Shown here in pieces: positions 57,868 to 64,000 of a stretch of DNA of 64,000 bases. The stretch comes from Acidobacteriota bacterium. GTDB taxonomy: Bacteria > Acidobacteriota > Blastocatellia > Pyrinomonadales > Pyrinomonadaceae. The notes under the pieces are model-generated. The model searched no databases. It saw nothing but the letters and a program-made list of their open reading frames with translations, and was not told the origin of the DNA. The position numbers were made by a program, and so were the translations under genes. Location of the stretch: NCBI GenBank assembly GCA_016703965.1, contig JADJBB010000002.1, positions 434,001 to 498,000 on the forward strand, in the 5' to 3' direction. Position 1 is the stretch's first letter. Each line of letters starts with the position of its first letter.

Positions 57868-59433
57868 CTAACTTTGCACCTTGATGCTGTCAAGCAACTC
57901 ACGGGCTTCCCGATTACTTGGAAAGATCGCGAGCAGCCTGTTTAGTTCGCCCTCAGCGCGCTTCATCAGACTGAACTGGATGAAGAACTCGGCGAGCATG
58001 ATCCGGTAAGTAGCATTGTTCGGGTCGATCTTGAGAGCCGCCTGCATCTCAGATTCGGCTTTATGCCGCTGCTTTTCATCGAACGATAAGGCTTTTCCGT
58101 AGTAGGCGCGGTATCGAGCATTTTTAGGAGCAAAATGCGCGGCTCGAGCAAAGAATGGTACCGCTCCATCCGGATCATCATCCATGAGCAAGCTGAGCCC
58201 GCGGTCGAAATTTTCGCCAGCCTGCTGCATCTGAATGCCTGCCGCTCCATTCGTGCCGGTTGCCTGGCGGTTCTCGCGTTCGACCAGTTCCTTACGCATC
58301 CGGTAATCATAGATTTCCCGCGTTTCTGCGTTCTTGAGGGTTTCGTGAGCTTGGGCGAGCTCCGTAAAGGCGCTCTGGATACGCTTTAACTGAATACCGC
58401 CCTCGGAGTGATATCGGTCCGGGTGAAAATTTTTCGCAAGATGGAAATAAGCTCGTTTGAGCTCGCCGGCATCCGCTTTTGGGTCGACACCGAGAATGTC
58501 GTAATAAGTGGCCGCCCTTTCGACGCGAAGGAGATAATCCTCAAGCGGGATGACGCTTTCCGGTTCCTTGCGAGGTTCGGATAAAGGTTCAGAAGGAGTC
58601 GGAGGAATTTCCTCGACCTCTGGCTTCGTTGTCTTGGGGAACGACTCGCGTTCCTTCTTCTCTGCCTTAAGCTCGAATTTGGCAGATTTGATAGCTGATA
58701 CAAACGTCCGTGAAAACGCCGGATTCCAATTGTCACGAACAAGAAGGCCGCCAACCCATAGATTGTAGAGAGTATGCAGCGCATCGACCTCAGGCATCGC
58801 TGAAAGACTGATCAGGTTTGACGCTGAAAGATGGCCGTCCTCAGCCCGCGATAGGACGAAACCTTCTTCGGGAGTGAGATCAACGCCCATTTCAGAAGCT
58901 GTCGATCGGCGAAATGTTTCATCCAGCGTGCGAAACCGGTTCAGGATCGCATCGTTAGACAGGCACCGGCTGTAGTTCATCAGGTGGCTCGTCATATCGA
59001 TCGCGAAGGATAAGCCATCACGGATCCGTGCATGCGGGCTGAAAGTCCATTCGCCTTCGTCCCAGGTCAGCATGTCGAGCACGATGCCTTGGATCTGATC
59101 CGTGAACAGCCGGTCGCTATCAGCCTTGGTCAGAAAGTTCTTTTCGATAAGATACTTCGTGAATTCGAAGTCGTTTGAAAAATTCGGAATTTGAACCAAG
59201 TCGTCCTTTTTCAGCTTTCCTTGTCTGAGAAGGATGTCAAAAAGCCGCGTCGATCTGGCATTTGAAACCGCGAAAACGACTTGCCCGCCCTTGAAATAGA
59301 TGACGCATTTCGCCTCTTTTCTGGCAACGCGCAGCGAGCCGTTCAGCCCGGCCTGTCCTATCTCAACGAGAAGTTCAGCGAATGGATGCTTGTAAAAAGT
59401 GCCCTTTATTTCGAGTTCGGATTGCGGAGTCAT
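57868..59433 (-). CDS. DUF4388 - J-domain - TPR fusion protein
   Basis: 521 residues. The N-terminal DUF4388 (about 5-95, GTFYKHPFAELLVEIGQAGL, CVIYFKGGQVVFA) is followed by a second similar helical region to about 245. A charged Pro/Glu linker (260-295) leads to a DnaJ-like J domain (about 309-375) with HPD at 337-339 (NFHPDRYHSE). Tetratricopeptide repeats end the protein (GLSLLMDDDPDGAVPFFARA; AESEMQAALKIDPNNATYRI). DUF4388 proteins are typical of gliding and predatory bacteria and act in signalling or motility scaffolds; the J domain would recruit DnaK. First gene of the operon with the HD-GYP gene. Confidence 0.9.
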   Translation of the reverse strand: MTPQSELEIKGTFYKHPFAELLVEIGQAGLNGSLRVARKEAKCVIYFKGGQVVFAVSNARSTRLFDILLRQGKLKKDDLVQIPNFSNDFEFTKYLIEKNFLTKADSDRLFTDQIQGIVLDMLTWDEGEWTFSPHARIRDGLSFAIDMTSHLMNYSRCLSNDAILNRFRTLDETFRRSTASEMGVDLTPEEGFVLSRAEDGHLSASNLISLSAMPEVDALHTLYNLWVGGLLVRDNWNPAFSRTFVSAIKSAKFELKAEKKERESFPKTTKPEVEEIPPTPSEPLSEPRKEPESVIPLEDYLLRVERAATYYDILGVDPKADAGELKRAYFHLAKNFHPDRYHSEGGIQLKRIQSAFTELAQAHETLKNAETREIYDYRMRKELVERENRQATGTNGAAGIQMQQAGENFDRGLSLLMDDDPDGAVPFFARAAHFAPKNARYRAYYGKALSFDEKQRHKAESEMQAALKIDPNNATYRIMLAEFFIQFSLMKRAEGELNRLLAIFPSNREARELLDSIKVQS

Positions 59434-59574
59434 TTTGTATGACGAAGGATGAGCGGGAAGGCGAGGAAATCACCAACTATAATGATAACAAATGCCCGGC
59501 TGAAAAGTTAAGCCTTTTTTTAGCGTTTAATAAATACTTCTGATACGATTTTTAAGAAGCAATACGAGAAATTG

Positions 59575-60318
59575 ATGCAAAACGAGATAGAAATACGCGA
59601 GTGTGCGACGCTCGATCAGCTAGCCGAGTGCGTTCAACTGCAGCGTGACGTGTTCCAATTGCCGGAGGTCGAGCTTTCGCCGGTCCGGCATTTCATTGTC
59701 ACAAAAAACGCAGGAGGCTTTACGCTCGGGGCTTATGACGGTGACAGGCTGGCGGGATTTGTGCTCAGCGTGCCCGCTTTCGTGCGCGGCGAGCACGCAT
59801 TCTATTCCCACATGACCGGCGTTCGTTCGGAATACCAAAGCCATGGGATCGGAGCAAAACTTAAATGGGGTCAACGCCGCCGAGCCCTTAGCGAGGGCGT
59901 AAAATACATTAAGTGGACATTTGAACCGATGAAGGCTCGAAATGCGTATTTTAATCTCGAAAAGCTCGGCGCGATCGTTGCCGAATATGAGGTGGATTTC
60001 TACGGGGTCGATTACACGACCGCTCCGGATGCCAAGATCGGCCTCGCGAGCGACCGTTTGATCGCCGAATGGCATTTGGAAAGCCCCAAGGTTGCGGCTC
60101 TCGCGGCGGGCGAGAAATTCATCGACGACCGAAAACCCGAAGCCGAGATCGTGATCACAAATGACTGGGCTGGGCTGGTTGCGTCAGATCCTGCGGCGGC
60201 GCTAGCCGAGCAGCTTCGCATTCGCGGCGAGTTTCAGGCCGCTTTTTCCGCCGGATTGGCGGGCCGGGCTTTCCGTCGCGACGCCGTAAGGCCCGCGTAC
60301 CTGCTCTATAAAGACTAA
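59575..60318 (+). CDS. GNAT-superfamily acetyltransferase (COG3375-like)
   Basis: 247 residues. ATG 59575 is preferred over the overlapping TTG at 59572. The acetyl-CoA site is seen around MTGVRSEYQSHGIGAKLKWG (motif A, Q/RxxGxG/A). WTFEPMKARNAYFNLEKLGA is typical of the larger GNAT proteins annotated as uncharacterised COG3375. The substrate is unknown. It starts an operon: the Rieske oxygenase begins two bases after its stop and ligA six bases later. Confidence 0.88.
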   Translation: MQNEIEIRECATLDQLAECVQLQRDVFQLPEVELSPVRHFIVTKNAGGFTLGAYDGDRLAGFVLSVPAFVRGEHAFYSHMTGVRSEYQSHGIGAKLKWGQRRRALSEGVKYIKWTFEPMKARNAYFNLEKLGAIVAEYEVDFYGVDYTTAPDAKIGLASDRLIAEWHLESPKVAALAAGEKFIDDRKPEAEIVITNDWAGLVASDPAAALAEQLRIRGEFQAAFSAGLAGRAFRRDAVRPAYLLYKD

Positions 60319-60320
60319 AA

Positions 60321-61340
60321 ATGTCACAATTCGAGATCGATCCGGACATTCGAAAAGCCAGGACGCTTTCCACCGATTTTTATGCGGACGAGCGATATTT
60401 CGAGATGTCCCGAGAAAAGATCTTCGCGAAAGCGTGGCATTTTCTGGGGCATAAGGATGAGTTTTCCGGCCTGCGGCCTGTGACGATGTTGCCGGGTTTC
60501 TTAGACGAACCCATCCTTCTAGTTAAGAAAAACGAAGCCGTTTCCTGTCTTTCAAACGTCTGCACCCATCGCGGCAAGATCCTCATCGAGGAGCCGTGCG
60601 AGGCAAATCTGATTCGCTGCGGTTATCACGGGCGCCGATTCTCGCTCGACGGCAAATTCCTGTCGATGCCGGAATTTGAGGAGGTCGAGAATTTTCCGTG
60701 CAAGAGCGACGATCTCACAAAGATCACCCTTGCGGAAAAAGACGGATTCCTGTTTGCGTCAATTGATCCTGTCGAGACTTTCGACGCATTTGTTGACGAT
60801 GCTTTTTCATCGTTTGATAATTTCGAGACCGCAGGACTAAAGCTAACGGCGACACGCGAATATGAGGTCGACGCTCACTGGGCTTTGTACTGCGAAAATT
60901 ATCTCGAGGGTTTTCATATCCCGTATGTTCATCCGGTATTGAACGCGGTCGTTGATTATGGAACTTATACGACGGACACGTTCCGTTATTCGAGCCTTCA
61001 GACCGGTTATGACGATGCGGGCGAGGTGGCTGCGAGGTATTTGTTCGTTTTCCCCAACCTGATGCTGAACTATTATCCTTGGGGAGTGTCCGTGAACGTA
61101 GTTCGCCCGGTCACACCATCGAAAACGGTTGTCGAATTTTATACCTACGTCCGCGATGGATCGTTGATCGATGCAGGAGCCGGAGCTGACCTGCACGGTG
61201 TCGAGATGGAAGACGAAGCCGTTGTTGAGAGCGTACAGAAGGGAATTCGTTCGAGGTTCTATTCGCACGGCAGATATTCGCCGACAAAAGAGCAGGGAAC
61301 GCATCATTTTCACCGGCTGATCGCCAAATTTTTGAGTTAG
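60321..61340 (+). CDS. Rieske non-haem iron oxygenase alpha subunit
   Basis: 339 residues. Rieske 2Fe-2S site: CTHRGKILIEE and CGYHGRRFSLDG (Cys-x-His ... Cys-x2-His). Mononuclear iron site in the C-terminal SRPBCC domain: NYLEGFHIPYVHPVL (His-x4-His). This matches ring-hydroxylating and choline-monooxygenase-like oxygenases, which use an external reductase. No reductase gene is adjacent. It sits between a GNAT gene and ligA in one tight operon, with no clue to the substrate. Confidence 0.92.
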   Translation: MSQFEIDPDIRKARTLSTDFYADERYFEMSREKIFAKAWHFLGHKDEFSGLRPVTMLPGFLDEPILLVKKNEAVSCLSNVCTHRGKILIEEPCEANLIRCGYHGRRFSLDGKFLSMPEFEEVENFPCKSDDLTKITLAEKDGFLFASIDPVETFDAFVDDAFSSFDNFETAGLKLTATREYEVDAHWALYCENYLEGFHIPYVHPVLNAVVDYGTYTTDTFRYSSLQTGYDDAGEVAARYLFVFPNLMLNYYPWGVSVNVVRPVTPSKTVVEFYTYVRDGSLIDAGAGADLHGVEMEDEAVVESVQKGIRSRFYSHGRYSPTKEQGTHHFHRLIAKFLS

Positions 61341-61345
61341 GGCTT

Positions 61346-63340
61346 ATGAGTTTAGATGTTCAAAGAGTGATCGAAGATCTTCGTGCAGAGATCAACCGGC
61401 ACAGCGATCTCTATTACCTTGCCGACGCACCTGAGATCTCTGATCTTGAGTTTGACCAGATGCTTGAACGGCTGAAAGGCCTCGAGGCCGAATATCCGAA
61501 ACTGATCACGCCGGACAGCCCAACCCAGCGCGTTGGCGGCAAGGCGACGGGCCTAAAGCCTTTCACCCATACGGTTCCGCTTATGTCGTTGGACAACTCG
61601 TACGATCTTGACGATCTGAAGGCATTCACTGAACGGTGTGAGAAGCTGGCCGAGGGGCGAAAGCTGGATTACGTCGCGGAACTTAAGATCGATGGTTTAA
61701 GCGTCTCGCTCCATTACGAGCATGGAATTCTTGCGACCGGAGCCACGCGCGGTGATGGCCAGCAGGGCGACGAGGTTACGCAGAATGTTAAGACTATCAG
61801 GTCGATTCCGCTTAAATTAAAGGCGGATGCTCCGGAACACGCTGAGGTTCGGGGTGAGGTATTTTTGTCGCGGTCGCAGTTCGCAAAGATCAACGCTGAA
61901 CTCGACATGCAGGGCGAAAAGCAGTTTGCGAACGCACGGAATTGTGCGTCGGGAACGCTGCGGATGCTCGATTCCGCGATCGTCGCTTCGCGGCGGCTCG
62001 ATATGTTTCCGTACGACGCGTTTACCGGCAGTTCGAAGATGTTTGCGACGCACTGGGAGAATTTTGAGTGGTGCGAAAGGAACGGATTTAACGTGAATCC
62101 TAATCGTCGCTTATGTGCCGATTTTGATGAACTGGCGGCGTTCGTCGCCGAAATGGAAACGGTCCGCGATTCGCTCGACTATGAGATCGACGGGGTGGTC
62201 GTAAAGGTGAATTCGACGGCTCTGCAGGACGAATTCGGGGCAACGACCAAAGCCCCGCGTTGGGCGATCGCATACAAATATCCTGCACGTCAGGCAACGA
62301 CTCGGCTACTCGGGATCGGAATTCAGGTTGGCCGAACGGGGGCTTTGACTCCGGTTGCGCATCTTGAGCCAACGTTGCTAGCTGGAACAACCGTTTCCCG
62401 AGCCTCGCTTCACAACGAAGACGAGATCAAACGCCTCGACTTAAAGATCGGCGACTATGTGATGATCGAAAAAAGCGGCGAGATCATCCCGCAGGTCTTG
62501 TCGGTCGTGACGACGAAACGCGACGGCAGCGAGATGGAATTTCAATTTCCTCGAATATGTCCGGTTTGCGGCTCGGAGGCAATACGGCCTGAGGGTGAGG
62601 CCGTTCGTCGATGTACAAATGAAGTTTGTCCGGCAAAGGTTAAGGCCCGGATCGGATATTTTTCCTCGCGAAAGGCGATGGATATCGAAGGCCTCGGCGA
62701 AGTTCTCATCAATACGCTGGTCGATAACGGCTCGGTCAAAGACGTTGCGGATCTCTATTCACTGACCGTTGAACAGATCGCATCACTTGAGCGGATGGCG
62801 GAAAGATCGGGGACGAACCTGATTGACCAGATCACCGCGAGCAAGGAACGCGGCCTGCAGCGGCTGCTCTACGGGATCGATATCCGCCACGTCGGCGAAC
62901 GATATGCGAAGATCCTCGCAAATCATTTCCGTTCGATAGATCGTCTTGCCGAAACGAGTGTGCAGGAACTCGACGATATTCACGAGATCGGTTTAGCGGT
63001 CGCCGAGAGTGTCTATGAGTGGTTCCGCGATCCGCGAAACATTGACCTCGTCAACCGCCTCAAAGCCGCCGGCGTCAAAACAGAAACTGACGCATCGTCG
63101 ACAGCCCTGCTGGACGAACGCTTCGTCGGCAAAACCTTCGTTCTGACCGGCAAACTCGAAAACTACACACGCGATGAGGCGGCAAAACTGATCGAGGAAC
63201 GCGGCGGCCGCGTTTCTTCGTCCGTGAGCAAGAAAACTGATTTTGTTCTGGCCGGAAGCGATGCCGGGTCCAAGTTGACAAAAGCTGAATCCTTGGGCGT
63301 TCCCGTGTTGGATGAAGCAGAATTCAGTCAAATGATCTAG
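61346..63340 (+). CDS. ligA: NAD-dependent DNA ligase
   Basis: 664 residues, full length. Seals nicks in replication and repair. Domain Ia (SDLYYLADAPEISDLEFDQM, NAD binding), adenylation site Lys in AELKIDGLSVSLHYE, then ATRGDGQQGDEVT, the OB fold (IGIQVGRTGALTPVAHLEP), the four-Cys zinc finger (CPVCGS ... CTNEVCPAKVKARI), helix-hairpin-helix region and a C-terminal BRCT domain (FVGKTFVLTGKLENYTRDEA). It begins five bases after the Rieske gene stop. Confidence 0.98.
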   Translation: MSLDVQRVIEDLRAEINRHSDLYYLADAPEISDLEFDQMLERLKGLEAEYPKLITPDSPTQRVGGKATGLKPFTHTVPLMSLDNSYDLDDLKAFTERCEKLAEGRKLDYVAELKIDGLSVSLHYEHGILATGATRGDGQQGDEVTQNVKTIRSIPLKLKADAPEHAEVRGEVFLSRSQFAKINAELDMQGEKQFANARNCASGTLRMLDSAIVASRRLDMFPYDAFTGSSKMFATHWENFEWCERNGFNVNPNRRLCADFDELAAFVAEMETVRDSLDYEIDGVVVKVNSTALQDEFGATTKAPRWAIAYKYPARQATTRLLGIGIQVGRTGALTPVAHLEPTLLAGTTVSRASLHNEDEIKRLDLKIGDYVMIEKSGEIIPQVLSVVTTKRDGSEMEFQFPRICPVCGSEAIRPEGEAVRRCTNEVCPAKVKARIGYFSSRKAMDIEGLGEVLINTLVDNGSVKDVADLYSLTVEQIASLERMAERSGTNLIDQITASKERGLQRLLYGIDIRHVGERYAKILANHFRSIDRLAETSVQELDDIHEIGLAVAESVYEWFRDPRNIDLVNRLKAAGVKTETDASSTALLDERFVGKTFVLTGKLENYTRDEAAKLIEERGGRVSSSVSKKTDFVLAGSDAGSKLTKAESLGVPVLDEAEFSQMI

Positions 63341-63358
63341 CTGGCCTTATTGCAGCCT

Positions 63359-63487
63359 TCATTCCTGATTTTCTGCTTGAACGGGGTTTCGGGCCGAATA
63401 CATCTCAGAAACTACCTGGGTAAATATCCCGTAGACGACCAAGACACTTACTAGTACGCCGACGCAAAAAACGATGAGGTTATTCAT
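63359..63487 (-). CDS. Tiny single-pass membrane protein
   Basis: 42 residues from ATG 63487 with one membrane helix (LIVFCVGVLVSVLVVYGIF) and a polar tail. The ATG overlaps the stop of the preceding gene (four-base overlap), so both are translated together. Family unknown. Short, so moderate confidence; the coupling supports it. Confidence 0.5.
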   Translation of the reverse strand: MNNLIVFCVGVLVSVLVVYGIFTQVVSEMYSARNPVQAENQE

Positions 63488-63669
63488 ATTTTTGTCCTGG
63501 TCGTTGTTCCGTAAAGCCCCAACGCGAGTATCGAGGGCACCCAAAGCCCAACAAATATAGCGGTATCTCGATTTCCCTCACCAAATACCCCAAACCACAG
63601 GGAGACAGAGAAGAGGAATGAAAAAAACGCGGCAGCGAGGATAAACAGATCTGATTTTTGTAGTTTCAT
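63484..63669 (-). CDS. Tiny two-helix membrane protein
   Basis: 61 residues from ATG 63669 (MKLQKSDLFILAAAFFSFLF); ATG 63687 would add six residues. Two hydrophobic segments (LFILAAAFFSFLFSVSLWFG and AIFVGLWVPSILALGLYG) flank a short loop. No family recognised. Overlaps the next gene by four bases. The pair lies between ligA and glyA on the opposite strand. Confidence 0.5.
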   Translation of the reverse strand: MKLQKSDLFILAAAFFSFLFSVSLWFGVFGEGNRDTAIFVGLWVPSILALGLYGTTTRTKI

Positions 63670-63820
63670 AATTTTAGTTAATGCCATGAATGTAGAGTTA
63701 ATTATTTTTTCTAATACGTTTTTTCGCGCGGCCGGAGAATTTGGATTCGCCATTGTTACGGCGAAACTTAACCAAGGGAATTTTTGATTTGTTTCAAGAA
63801 GCATTTATAATCAAGGGACA

Positions 63821-64000
63821 ATGGAAAAAAACTTAATCAACAGATTTTTTACGGAAGGTTTGGAACAGGCCGATCCCGCTGTCAGTGGTGCGGTCGATAA
63901 TGAAGTTAGACGGCAAACTGATGGGCTGGAGCTGATCGCTTCGGAGAATTTCGTTTCAGAGGCCGTTTTGCAGGCTGCGGGAACTGTTTTTACCAATAAA
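63821..64000 (+). CDS. glyA: Serine hydroxymethyltransferase, 3' end cut by window edge
   Basis: The first 60 residues of the PLP enzyme that interconverts serine and glycine with tetrahydrofolate. After a divergent start (MEKNLINRFFTEGLEQADPA) the diagnostic LELIASENFVSEAVLQAAGT and FTNK follow. AAGGGA lies just upstream of ATG 63821. The rest of the gene is beyond the window. The family is clear from this N-terminus alone. Confidence 0.95.
   Translation, partial: MEKNLINRFFTEGLEQADPAVSGAVDNEVRRQTDGLELIASENFVSEAVLQAAGTVFTNK

Noticed and set aside
1..64000. tRNA, rRNA, tmRNA or riboswitch genes
   Set aside because: No cloverleaf with a GGTTCGAATCC-type arm, no rRNA-like stretch and no known riboswitch core could be seen by eye; a covariance-model scan would settle it.

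Overview
The window reads as an ordinary chromosomal stretch from a heterotrophic, didermic bacterium of moderate G+C. I infer Acidobacteriota, class Blastocatellia (the Pyrinomonas-like group), from the gene mix: a secreted S9 peptidase, a carboxypeptidase-regulatory-like lipoprotein, PilT, a DUF4388/J-domain protein, lone small conserved membrane proteins and a very high load of palindromic intergenic repeats. No rRNA or tRNA gene is visible to settle the taxonomy. The window cuts uvrA at its left edge and glyA at its right edge.

Layout. 1-4252: 3' part of uvrA, a REP-associated (RAYT) transposase with inverted palindromes, a lipoprotein gene broken by a one-base frameshift and a second lipoprotein. 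4326-7776 (minus): MORN-repeat protein, then glycosyltransferase-pdxJ. 7903-14505 (plus): S41 protease, 6-phosphofructokinase-greA, a CDP-alcohol phosphatidyltransferase run, accC and a small Lsm-like gene. 15001-17112: an A+T-richer secreted phospholipase-D-like protein that may be acquired. 17252-24259 (minus): NlpC/P60 peptidase, erpA-like, S9 peptidase, a secreted unknown, Mrp. 24367-26914 (plus): ygfZ, a small gene and a ypdA-like flavoprotein carrying an in-frame palindromic insertion. 27208-34383: secreted unknown, histidine kinase/response regulator, HlyIII, malic enzyme, a LexA-like regulator. 34516-39112: hflX, a pgpH-like HD phosphodiesterase, a small membrane protein. 39193-44069 (minus): HIT protein, IHF/HU, rpsA, pilT. 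44343-49610: beta-propeller protein, a secreted unknown, an orphan terminase-like gene with two in-frame palindromic insertions, an SDR. 49698-54776: cupin, zinc ribbon, enoyl-CoA hydratase, a Fur-box iron locus, a histone-deacetylase-like enzyme and a decayed toxin-antitoxin pair. 54834-64000: MFS exporter, a signalling operon (DUF4388/J, HD-GYP, methylase-like protein), GNAT-Rieske-ligA, two tiny membrane proteins and glyA.

The most unusual theme is small palindromic elements (paired inverted arms, about 75-200 bp). Several families sit at the ends of convergent genes. Two families have also entered coding genes without breaking the frame: ypdA (26112-26185) and the terminase (47288-47488 and 47833-48029). 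One RAYT transposase, the enzyme class known to move REP elements in other bacteria, lies at 2097-2549. Several genes show single-base lesions (2763-3288, 54035-54528, possibly 38671-39112), which could be real decay or assembly errors. The hflX reading frame extends upstream of its first ATG, under a tight promoter and Shine-Dalgarno, to an apparent non-standard start.
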